This document shows positions 1-8,709 of a stretch of DNA of 22,154 nt, in pieces. A program made the position numbers and the translations under genes. The number at the start of each line of letters is the position of its first letter. The stretch's first letter is position 1. The stretch comes from Plantago elongata. Lineage: Eukaryota; Streptophyta; Magnoliopsida; Lamiales; Plantaginaceae. The stretch lies in the NCBI GenBank assembly GCA_036897095.1, contig JAYMSP010002867.1, forward strand, positions 1-22,154, in the 5' to 3' direction. The notes below the pieces were generated by a model that was not told where the DNA came from, searched no databases, and saw nothing but the letters and a program-made list of their open reading frames with translations.

Positions 1-131
1 AGAGCAATAGAGATAATATAATTAGACAAAAGTAACATAGAATCATGGAATATAACAACCCAACATTTTGTCCATAACAAACATACTAGTCAGTTCAGTA
101 CACTCCATCAGTCCTGCACTTGTTGATCATC

Positions 132-141
132 TCTCCCCCTT
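132..141 (-). other. Polypurine tract copy 5 (AAGGGGGAGA)
   Basis: The minus strand reads AAGGGGGAGA, the usual polypurine tract core of copia/Sirevirus elements that primes plus-strand DNA synthesis. It lies downstream of the decayed ORF, where the functional tract would sit. The sequence after it (TGATCAACAAG) begins with TG but does not resemble the LTR start seen at 5816, so the adjoining LTR is either absent, rearranged or beyond the window. Confidence 0.5.
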
Positions 142-194
142 GATATGCTGAAAGCAGAAACCCTAGGTTGGCTTTAATCGAAGGGTTTCTATAT

Positions 195-1430
195 GTTGAT
201 CAATTGCAGCCACCTGACTTCACAAGAAGCATCAACTGTTTCATAGGAAGAATCAAACCATTGCAGATCAAGTGTACTGATTCCACCATATCGTCAACAA
301 GACCTTAAAGATTAAGAACGAATATGAGAAATTTTGTGGAGTTTCCTTTCACCTCAAACCGAAAAGATGATCAAACACTTGTTAACCCATATCAACCGTC
401 ATTCCTTCCTTGAGCTTGTAGATTAGTAAAGCTATTCACAGTCCTTGCCACTAGTGAGTTCCTTGACCACAATAGCCTTATCCATGTTAGTTGTGTCCTC
501 GGTAACACTTGGTGTGTCCAACACACCCTTTAGCATATCCGGTGTAACATTAAACAACTTCTTACGCAGATACACTTCACCATAATCCGGAGAATGAAGA
601 ATCAACAAACTCCACGGTTAGATCACAGTAGAACTCACGGATAAGTTTAGGAACAGAAGAATAAACTGGTCCTAGCAAATGACGAGACTCCATAAAACTA
701 AAGACTCTATGAAGCTTAAAATCAGGCACATGGATATACTTCTCACACAATCTCTTTCCCTTTAATAACTACCATGGTAGATGTCTCAGACACATCCTTT
801 TTATCGTTCCAAAAGTAGCTGGTGTTTCCTATACACCCTCCTGGACAACAACAGTTTCCTTTGGTATGAGTGTCTCCGTCACACCAGGTTGGGCAGTTAC
901 ATTGTCCATAAGCTCATGGATCAGTGTTATGGGATTATTGGGCACAAATTCCTTAAATATCATCTCAGCATCAATGTGTGCGTCATCATTAACATTCTTA
1001 TCCTCACATGAAGGGTATCTTGGCTTTGGAAGATGTCATGGTTGTTTTTCCCTTGTCTTTGCTCTGTTTTGGTCTGCATCCAGTAGCTGGTGTATGCTCC
1101 ACACCATCTGTCTCAAAATCTATGGCATCAGCTTCAACCAGTGGTGTATTGGATACACTACCTATATCAGTGGGTGTAGGCACTGCGCCCTCTTGATCGT
1201 CATTAACAATTGCATCATCCACTAGCTTTTAGAGGAGTACCGCAATATCTTTACCAATACTTTCCAATGTAAGTGTCAAAGTCGATTTCTTCTTCTCATA
1301 ACCCTTATCTTCTTTCTTGAATATATCCAAGATCTCCTTGTAGTATACAATATATTTCAAGCAATATCATCTTTCTTGAATATATCCAATATCTTCCAAG
1401 GTCTCCTTATAATATCCAATCTCTTCCAAC
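195..1430 (-). pseudogene. Decayed retroelement ORF, 'putative plant transposon protein'-like
   Basis: Minus-strand coding traces run through several frames. An upstream part (about 1430-1010) is charged and probably helical, with stretches such as YYKEILDIFKKEDKGYEKKK followed by an acidic segment; an in-frame stop lies near 1230. After a stop at about 1004 the frame resumes, and near 700-640 it contains PKLIREFYCDL. A frameshift near 585 then leads to DYGEVYLRKKLFNVTPD. The order REFY-x(n)-VY-R-F-vTP matches the retroelement family annotated as putative plant transposon protein (Pfam PF20167, from memory). Further decayed traces (EGMTVDMG, QVFDHLFGL) follow near 400-330 and fit the C-terminal part of that family. 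Function of the family is unknown; it occurs as an accessory ORF of plant retroelements. Stops and frameshifts show that it is dead. Confidence 0.55.
1307..1420. repeat. Imperfect tandem repeat inside the decayed ORF (units of about 47 and 55 bp)
   Basis: The sequence CTTTCTTGAATATATCCAA recurs at 1312 and 1371, followed in both units by TCTCCTT and an AT-rich tail. The second unit carries an extra ATCTTCCAAG. On the minus strand this duplicates a lysine-rich, probably helical peptide segment. Confidence 0.7.
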
Positions 1431-1534
1431 CTAGTTAAATATGCACAAGTGATCAACTAAAGTCGTGGAACTAGTTAGGTACGTGAATAAGGCAAAACAT
1501 AATCTGAATTTTATTGTGAAACAGAATTATGTTG

Positions 1535-1561
1535 ACTCTGGTGTACTGGGTACACCAGAGT
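1535..1561. repeat. Perfect 27-bp palindrome (12-nt arms, 3-nt loop)
   Basis: ACTCTGGTGTAC, TGG, GTACACCAGAGT. This is the most perfect member of the 17-nt palindrome family, with arms extended by five or more bases on each side. It could form a small cruciform or an RNA hairpin. Confidence 0.95.
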
Positions 1562-1692
1562 AAAGCATTGCCGAATCTGGTGTACTCGAGACACCTGATT
1601 AGACCACTGAAAACTGCTTTGATATTCCATAGTGTATCTTGCGTGTTTCAGGTAACCAAGATTGTCACTATAAAGAATACTCACATTTACAT

Positions 1693-2350
1693 TTCTCCCC
1701 CCTTTTTCCTTACTTCACAAAACCTAAACCAAGTGAGTTAGTGCAGATAAACATATACAAAACTCTTCCTCGAAGTAAAAAAGATTTCTCCCCCTTAATT
1801 CAAGAACGAGCTTAGATATATAAATCTAAGTCAAATACATAGAATTCACTCATTACAGAACAACATATTCCAACTACTAAAGATCATAATATGAACTCAA
1901 ACATCATAGATATAACAAGATTAAAAGGCACAACTCACCACACTCCTTTTTGTGAGAAAGGCAAAATCATCATTCCCTTCTTTCAATTATAGATCAATGA
2001 TAAAATACATACTTACTTTTGCTAATAAGTCAAGCACACATTTGTTTGTAAATAAAGACAAAACATAATAGAACTAGCTGGTGCTTTGGCAACACCAATG
2101 TCACAGCTAGCCAGTAGTGTATCGAGAACACCAGTCTCTCAACACTTATATTTTTCTCCCCCTTTTTGTCTTTCTTCACAAAGCCAAGCTAAACAACATG
2201 TTAGCAACATATGAACAAGCATGAACAAAATCAAAACCCCCCTCATACTCAACAAGGAGTAAAAAAGCAAAAATAAGTAACTTAAGGACCAATCCATCAT
2301 GTTAAAATCTTTCTTTGATGTTCATATGCAAACTCATCTCCCCCTTTTTG
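1693..2350 (-). other. Array of four polypurine-tract copies
   Basis: Minus-strand AAGGGGGAGA-type tracts occur at about 1693-1707, 1786-1798, 2152-2170 and 2336-2350, most followed by A-rich sequence. Together with the copy at 132-141 this makes five. Strings of polypurine tracts upstream of the 3' LTR are a described feature of Sireviruses. Here they lie between the primer binding site and the decayed ORF, so most cannot be the tract that borders the 3' LTR. Confidence 0.6.
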
Positions 2351-3264
2351 TGAAGAAAGATCCTTCTCAATCATATATAGCATCAATGATCACGGGAGTG
2401 AGACTTAACAATCTGTAACATGAGAAAAGATGTGAGTAGAGAAGAAACCAGGATAATACGAGACAAGTAAGAAAGTAAGAGTGGAAGTGAAGATGATAGG
2501 GGATTGACAAAACACACTTCAATCCAAATGGCCAAAACGAAAATCTTAAGACACATATCCAAAACTAATGCCAATCATTGGAAAAGGTTTTTGGTAAAAG
2601 ATTTTCACAACTAAACAAGAGATAATCCGTTAGAAAAAAGTCATTTATGAAGAATCTTAGCTAACTGAGAGATAATACGTTACAAGCTAGAAAAAAAGAA
2701 GCCAAAATTATCTCGAAGTTAAGCCATAAACATGATTAAATAAGCTCAAATCACACACACTTATGAATCTTTCTTTCAAATAATCTGGGGAGGCTTAGGA
2801 CTGACGAATAGAAAGCACAAAATAAAGCAAACTATCAGTCAACGCAAAGTACCAGGTGTATTGGCAACACCCTACTCAACCCACAATGTAATCACAACAC
2901 GAGAGTACAAGCCATTCTCCACGTAAAAATAAGAAGAGGGGAAAGAAACGAGATATAAGAGGAAAATAAGTGGACAGACAAGTACAGTCATAGAGTGTAA
3001 CCAGAAAAGAGTGTTGCGGGAACACATACCACAAGTCCTTGTGGCAAAACACAAAAGAAAGGCATAAACTCCACAAGAAAAACTAGAAGGGGGTTAAGGA
3101 AGAATGTAAGCAGCAGACACAGATAAGCATGTAGTTATCAGAACACAAGAACCACACCCGGGATTTTTTTTTAAACTCCACCTTGTCCAAACAATAAATA
3201 AGAAACATAAAGTACAATGGTTGTATTATTATTATTTTTTACTTTAGTGTGTAGGACACACGTT

Positions 3265-3478
3265 GAATGCAGGCAACCGGAGCCCCATACACCCCACCAG
3301 TATCACAAGACTCTTTCAGCAAAATAGGTGTGCACTTAGGATTGAACACATGCAGCCGGAGCTCCATACACCCCAGTATCCCAATACAAGCACATTATAT
3401 GTCTCACCTTTATAGAATCTGCCTCAAGTAAGACATCCACACCGAATGCTGGCAGCCGGAACCCCAAGCGCCCCAGTT
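3265..3478. repeat. Three diverged copies of a C-rich unit (GCAGCCGGARCYCCAWRCRCCCCAGT-like)
   Basis: Copies at 3265-3300, 3344-3379 and 3444-3478 share GCAGCCGGA and a following C-run, ending in CCCCAGT. They are spaced 79 and 100 bp apart, with AT-rich, mutually unlike spacers. Each is much richer in G and C than its surroundings and holds CpG sites. The block lies inside the retroelement between the leader frame and the polypurine array. Its role is unknown. Confidence 0.75.
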
Positions 3479-4261
3479 TGAAAGCAGACTATATCTAGCA
3501 ATTTCGAATGCACAACCGCAAACATAAAAATAAAAGCATGCGAACAAGGAGAGGTTTTATTAGAACCGAATATGACCAAGTATCAAAACCCACGACTCAC
3601 AGGTGTGCTGCTCACATGAATATTTTTTGTTTTATATAAAAGGAGAGAAACCAAAGCAAACGGTTGACCAAAGACAAACAAGAGTAAGGTCACCACAAAC
3701 ACACTCCCCTAAAAACACTTAGACAGTAACAAGAAGTTAAGAAGAAGAGAGAAAGAGAATTTTTTGTTTTATGAAAGGAGAATAGCAAATACGAAAGGTG
3801 TGACCACAAAAGCAAGAAAAGCAAAGGTAACCAACCACCGTACTCAGCAAAGACAGATAGTAAAATCACAACTCACAAACCACCACAAACAGTTCTGGTA
3901 TTATCCGGTGGTGTTTCGGAAACACCAGATTTTTTTAAAAAACTTTTATGTACAAAAAAATAGAATATAAAACCTTTCCAAATAATGTTATCTATCATGG
4001 TTTTGAGGTTTTACGTAAACATCAGATATCTTAAGCCAATATACCGCATAACCCAGAAGAAATCTCCACATGCGGAATTTCTAGCATTCAAATCTCCAAT
4101 CCAAATATGAAAACAAAAGCGAATAAACATAGGATCACATATGTATCTCAAAATTTGCTTTAAAGAATTTGGACGAAGTGTTCTTGGTTTGAGTGCGTAT
4201 ATGACATGCACACACATAACGTATGATAGATGACAATATGAAATAGAAAGAGGCATACCAA

Positions 4262-4735
4262 TTACGTTCGTGTAGAAGTGTTACTCCTAATCTCAGCTGA
4301 TAGCTCATGCCTAACTCGATCATTCGGTACAACATCATGTTCATTGGTTCCAAAGTGTGCGGCTGACTTTGATGTTGAATCCGGTGTATCCGCAACACTA
4401 GATTCTTGCTCCTCTTTGTCAAGCTGTGGTGATGCATCCGGTGTACTCGCAACACTGAAAATAGCACAATGACTATGCACATTAAGTTCCTCTAGCCTCA
4501 ACCCATCCTTGCTCCATTCTTCCCAATTCGAATAATCGGCACTAGAAAAAATATGAACAAAACAGTAGTCATATGTAATAAATCTACAAGCAAAAATATC
4601 AATTGATTTGATACACGCACCATGTATGATTTTCTTAGAATTGAAATAGGAAACATCAAAACAATCTACCACATAAAGAATACTAAAAAAAGGATTAGCT
4701 TGATCCATCATATTAATATCAAATTCAAACACCAG
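4262..4735 (-). CDS. Open frame after the primer binding site, retroelement leader or gag remnant, unrecognised
   Basis: A minus-strand frame without stops runs from inside the LTR, through the primer binding site, to a stop at 4262. Only the part after the primer binding site can belong to an internal gene. Its first half is hydrophobic and aromatic and looks non-genic. The last 80 residues are acidic and serine-rich and contain two copies of SVAxTPD (SVASTPD and SVADTPD), each encoded by one 17-nt palindrome. No gag domain, zinc knuckle or protease motif is visible. It sits where gag starts in Ty1/copia elements, so a gag N-terminal remnant is possible, but it may equally be an untranslated leader that happens to be open. 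Confidence 0.25.
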   Translation of the reverse strand: MVFEFDINMMDQANPFFSILYVVDCFDVSYFNSKKIIHGACIKSIDIFACRFITYDYCFVHIFSSADYSNWEEWSKDGLRLEELNVHSHCAIFSVASTPDASPQLDKEEQESSVADTPDSTSKSAAHFGTNEHDVVPNDRVRHELSAEIRSNTSTRT

Positions 4736-4749
4736 TGTATTCGGTGCTT

Positions 4750-4762
4750 GGCTTTGATACCA
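4750..4762 (-). promoter_or_regulatory. Primer binding site, complementary to initiator-Met tRNA 3' end
   Basis: The minus strand reads TGGTATCAAAGCC, differing by one base from the TGGTATCAGAGCC typical of plant copia elements. It starts 2 nt inside the LTR end. It primes minus-strand cDNA synthesis. Its position fixes the orientation of the element and the inner edge of the 5' LTR. Confidence 0.85.
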
Positions 4763-4764
4763 AT

Positions 4765-5816
4765 TGAAATAGCAAGCGAACCGGGATTTGGTACTAAACA
4801 AGCTAAACCTGAATCGCAGTGTATCGAGTACACCTAAAATTGTATAAAACAGTTTAGGGTGTAGTCGCCACACCATGCTAGACCAAATAAAGCTCGATTA
4901 TATATAAATCTAATCTCGAATTTAACAGAATATGCAGCGGAAATAACTTGACAGAGAGATATAAGTTTCTAGCAGATTATATTTCTATAATCTACCGAGT
5001 CTCATGACGAAAATTTCCACTATACGAATAATGAATACAAAGAACTACTCTAGATCTATTCTACGAATATATTTAGATGCAAAACATCTAAGCAAGTATA
5101 AATAATTAACTCTATAATCTATCTATCAACCTCTAAGTTTTAGATAGAAAAAGCTTAGAACAATATGAAAGAAATGGTGAATTTAAGAATAAATAAACTC
5201 TCAGTTTTTCTTGATTGATTGTCGTAGACTCCGTTAATTTCTCTATGTATCTTGATGAGCTCTTGGGGTATATATAGTTATTAAAAACGTGCATAGCTCA
5301 TCAGATTTGTTGTGATCTTTATTGCTTGCAGTTTGAGTCCTAATCGTCAGCTACTTCAAGATTTACTCAAACTCAAACTTCAATCCTTGCAGACTTCAAC
5401 TTATAGATACTCTTGGATTCTTCTTCAATGCATGACCATCTATATATAATAATAGTGAATGTCTATGTGAACATGAGAGTCCTACATTGAGTCTTGTTCT
5501 TATCCCAATCGACTCTCTCTTCCTTTAGGAGACTCTAAGCGAAGTACAATCTTCCTTGTATTAATTAGACTTACAATGTTCCATGATTCTATGAGATCTT
5601 TTGCCCTAAAATATCTGCACACATATATATCCAAAGTTGTGAATATAATTAGTGATTAGAATAAATGTAAAAACTATAAACAGACTATATATATCAAGTG
5701 CAAGAATATGTCCAGCTGTAGAGTGTATCTAGTACACCCACTTAACTTGGTGAATATAAGTTTTGGGAGTGTATGCCATATATATCCAGAAATCTCACAC
5801 TTACATCCATATTTCA
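4765..5816 (-). repeat. 5' LTR of the Sirevirus-like element (about 1.05 kb)
   Basis: The inner edge is set by the primer binding site. The ends form the inverted repeat TGAAAT...ATTTCA with the canonical TG...CA termini: on the minus strand the LTR starts TGAAATATGG at 5816 and ends GCTATTTCA at 4765. It carries a TATA-like box at 5269-5276 and three of the 17-nt palindromes (4818, 4858, 5722). The outer edge rests only on the terminal inverted repeat, because the second LTR is not in view for comparison. The flanking bases TAATT (5817-5821) would be one target-site duplication copy. Confidence 0.6.
5269..5276 (-). promoter_or_regulatory. TATA-like box in the LTR
   Basis: The minus strand reads CTATATATACCCC near the middle of the LTR. 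Transcription would be expected to start roughly 30 nt downstream, near 5240, defining the U3/R border. This is inferred from position and sequence only. Confidence 0.45.
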
Positions 5817-8640
5817 TAATTTATATATTATTTAAATTTGATTGGCATTATCAACCCACAGTCATTTTCAATATCAATTTTTATTGTGAAATTAACACCA
5901 ATAAATTTTTTATTTTCAAACCTTCAATAATAACATTCGGGTTAATTTAGGTGCAGCAGTGAATTTATGTTTCTTCATCATTGTTTATTACGTTTACTTT
6001 AGGAACATTTTGAACAGATTTAGTCACCATGGAATTTGAACCAAAATTAAGTGCCAAGAGCTACTGCCGTAGACATGAATAAATTCACTATATGGTAAAT
6101 AATTTCTTTATTCCAAAACAATTTGTAATTTAGTATGTATATATATAATATACATTCACGTGAAGTCTCTATATTATTGTTTACTGCTTCTTTGTTTCTT
6201 CTTGCTTCAAACGTGATTGACATGAATTTCACCGGACTTCTTGACAATCTGCAGTTCATCATAATGTTTTTGTTAACAATATCAAGCATGTCAAACAGGA
6301 TATTTATATAACCCAGCAAAATACAATACTCATTGGAATAAACTTAAGATTTTACTAAAAACTGTCTATATTGGATGATAATAATAATAATTATTTATAT
6401 GTACTATTATATAAATGCATTGAGGTTCTACTTCAAAATCCAGAGCCAGAACTATATCAGAAACTTAGAAAAATAATTCACTTTGCTTTACTGATGATAA
6501 TATTAGCTAGAACTTCAATATTATGTAATTTCATAACTCATAAGCCTCATTTAAACCGTATAATTGTCATAGTTAAATTTATGTTGATAATCCTACACAT
6601 GTATTTTTAAGATCGATATTAACAATCATATACATAGTTTGTGAATATCATATCCAACGCAAAGTCAAATCAACCCCATATATAGATATCACATTAATTG
6701 AGAATGTACTAACATTACTTTGTTCATTATAGAAGAAATCAAGACTGATTATCAATTCCCACTTATTCTTATATCACTTACATAAATAGATCACAATATC
6801 TGTATAAATAAACCTATTTACTATCAAATGGAACTTCACATTCTTATAGCAAACCTATTGTAGTACATGAATTAGAAATTTATCTTCGTCCAACTTGATT
6901 ATGCTCAATCGAATCAACGTGCAATCGTCCTTAGGTTTATATAAATTAGGCTGATTGGTATAGAATTTGAATGGACATTTTAGATGGATTTTGGTGAAAT
7001 TGTGTTTGGAATGAAATTGAAATGGAAGTATTTAAAGTGTATTTTAGGCCAAATCACTGTTTATCGAGCCAAATGGACCGATTACATTTATTTGACAAAC
7101 AGCCCCTAAGTCTTCCTCCGCAACTGTCCTTCTTATCAATTTCATCTCGCATTCACAAAAAATCCCCAAATTAGCATCCGATAGATTAACAATTGTTTTC
7201 AAAACTGAAAATATTTTGCAGTGAAGAAGGATTTAGATCCAAGTCTTAAAATAAATGACTAAATTGATTTTAAACATTTCAGTAGCTTGCATGATGAAGG
7301 CTCATTACTATTACTACAAAATGTAATTATATGTTGCATTTTCGAGAGTGACAAATCGAAAAGGGCTCAAGGTTTTGACTTTAGATGAAGATGGTAATCC
7401 CACCGATAGGACAATCAACATTGTTTACCGGAAAATATTTAGAAATCTTAGAAATCTTTAAGATATGATGTGCTTTAATTTAGTGTTGCACTTTAAACTT
7501 GAATAAATTTATACTTAAACTTAAATATTAATTTTCATATATGCATGTAAACCTTTTTTAATTGGATATGGCATGGATGACTATCTATGTGGATTGTCTT
7601 AGAATAGTTTTTTTTAATTATATTTTTGGTTATTGAACCTTACTCTTTCCTTACTTACTTTTTGAAGAATTAAAAACTATTATATATTTAAACCTTTTTG
7701 TCACATTACATGAAATCACGTTTTTCTTCCTTTTACTTTTAATTTTGACATTATATTTTATATTCGAAGTAAACCATTCCGTGACATCGTCACGGGTTAG
7801 TACCATATTTACTACATTCATATTTAATTTATATATATTTTACCGTCAATCCACCTGCCATATTTATCACCAGAATTGTTGCGGGTTGAAAAATATTCCA
7901 CCAGCCTAAGTTTGTAACTGTAATCACTCGTTATAGGTGGGTCAGTTTGATTTTTCCTTAAAACCCGTTATTTCTTATTACATTATTCCTTGAAACCCGC
8001 CAAACACCTGCATTTCTTGTGCGATCCAGCAGATTCTATTCACCATCGATTCACCATCCTTCTCTTATGCTTTATCTTTAATGTACTTTTCCATTTTAAT
8101 TATTAGGTATCGATGTAACTACTGTCCAAGTAATGCTTACAACTCAAAATTATTTACCCCTACATTCCTAGATTTCCTTTCACCATTTTCATTACATTTT
8201 CCATTTCTTTCCGTAATATTTAAAAACATGTAAAAAGAATACTTTTTTCTTTTCCCTCGGACTCCTCCGATAAACCATGTCTAAAAGAATCCAGCTTGTC
8301 AACGCTCGGGTTTGTAATTAACAAAGCTATATTTCCTCTCATTGTCTAGTTTATGAAAAAAAAAAATATGGAGACTTGCATATATGCATAGCAATTCTTA
8401 ATTAAAAAAAACTGGATTGAAACTATTACATGGAAATTTACAAGGAAATTGATGAAACTCATAACATAATTTAAGTGCAAACATAACAATCCATACGCAC
8501 AAACTCTAATAACGTAACTCTGAACATGACTAGAAACTGATTAAATTAGAGAGAAAGTAGAAACATAAAACTATGGCTTAAAATCTCAACGTGACTGACC
8601 GAAAAATATTAAGCGAAATAATTTTTCAGCTCATCGAGAT
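5817..8640. other. Intergenic AT-rich stretch, no gene seen
   Basis: Short open frames (for example near 6047-6319 and 6371-6610) are low-complexity and show no recognisable domain. At 6950-7020 there is a purine-rich sequence with repeated GGAAT/GAAATTGAAATGG that resembles the ends of plant MITEs, without a clear partner. A Helitron-like terminus at 7779-7800 is listed separately. Poly-T and poly-A runs are common. I see no RNA gene. Confidence 0.6.
7779..7800 (+). mobile_element. Possible Helitron 3' terminus (hairpin plus TTAG)
   Basis: A perfect hairpin CCGTGAC-ATC-GTCACGG (7779-7795) is followed by GTTAG then T. Plant Helitrons end with a GC-rich hairpin a few bases before CTRR, with insertion in front of T. 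Here the terminal tetranucleotide would be TTAG rather than CTAG. The 5' end (TC) was not located. Confidence 0.35.
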
Positions 8641-8671
8641 TTTAATCCATGCATGCATCATTAGCTAAGAT

Positions 8672-8677
8672 TTTATT
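8672..8677 (-). terminator. Polyadenylation signal of the glycine-rich protein gene
   Basis: AATAAA on the minus strand, about 33 nt downstream of the stop codon. Canonical signal, plausible distance. Confidence 0.6.
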
Positions 8678-8709
8678 TAAGATGCACATCTAAGGTGATA
8701 TTTCTAGGC

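Larger units (their letters stand above)
511..5738. repeat. Dispersed 17-nt palindromic motif family RGTGT-N7-ACACY (at least 16 copies)
   Basis: Copies of a 17-nt imperfect palindrome with arms GGTGT/AGTGT and ACACC/ACACT and a 7-nt centre (often AYTCGAG, ATTGGCA or TTTCGGA-like) lie at 511-527, 821-837, 1089-1105, 1143-1159, 1540-1556 (core of a longer palindrome), 1579-1595, 2080-2096, 2116-2132, 2855-2871, 3910-3926, 4383-4399, 4440-4456, 4818-4834, 4858-4874 and 5722-5738. Shorter or weaker ones are at 493-508, 870-884, 1173-1189, 3011-3025 and 3247-3261. The length of 17 is held in nearly all of them. Three copies are inside the LTR and the rest in the internal region. None was noticed outside the element. 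Sirevirus LTRs of other plants are known to be rich in short palindromes. Confidence 0.85.
1..5816 (-). mobile_element. Non-autonomous Sirevirus-like (Ty1/copia) LTR retrotransposon, 5' part, decayed
   Basis: Read on the minus strand, the order is LTR, primer binding site for initiator-Met tRNA, a short open frame, a repeat block, four polypurine-tract copies of AAGGGGGAGA type, a decayed ORF, and then a fifth polypurine copy near the left edge. Multiple polypurine tracts, short palindromes and an extra ORF outside pol are known hallmarks of the Sirevirus genus. The internal part seen here (about 4.7 kb) shows no gag zinc knuckle, protease, integrase or reverse transcriptase in any frame. The element is therefore either a non-autonomous derivative or one that lost gag-pol by deletion. 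The second LTR is not in the window: the expected terminal sequence TGAAATATGG is not found next to the polypurine tract at 132-141. The limits on the left are thus open. The assignment to Sireviruses is inferred from architecture, not from a pol sequence. Confidence 0.6.

Noticed and set aside
132-141. 3' LTR beginning right after the polypurine tract
   Set aside because: The adjoining sequence does not resemble the LTR start at 5816, so I did not call a 3' LTR.
781-1225. Plus-strand open frames of 62-119 residues
   Set aside because: They overlap the decayed retroelement ORF on the minus strand, which fits a known family better; the frames are hydrophobic and low in coding character.
4011-4482. 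Two overlapping minus-strand frames as gag
   Set aside because: Neither shows a gag or zinc-knuckle motif; they are aromatic, low-complexity and overlap the better frame at 4262-4735.
36-5593. A 15-nt match CATAGAATCATGGAA at 36-50 and in inverse orientation at 5579-5593 as an inverted terminal repeat
   Set aside because: The flanking bases do not match and a 15-mer match is expected by chance in AT-rich DNA of this length; the LTR polarity also predicts the opposite orientation.
511-5738. CRISPR-like array because of many similar short palindromes
   Set aside because: Spacing is irregular (about 40 to over 1000 bp), motif centres vary, and the host is a plant; the copies follow a retroelement.
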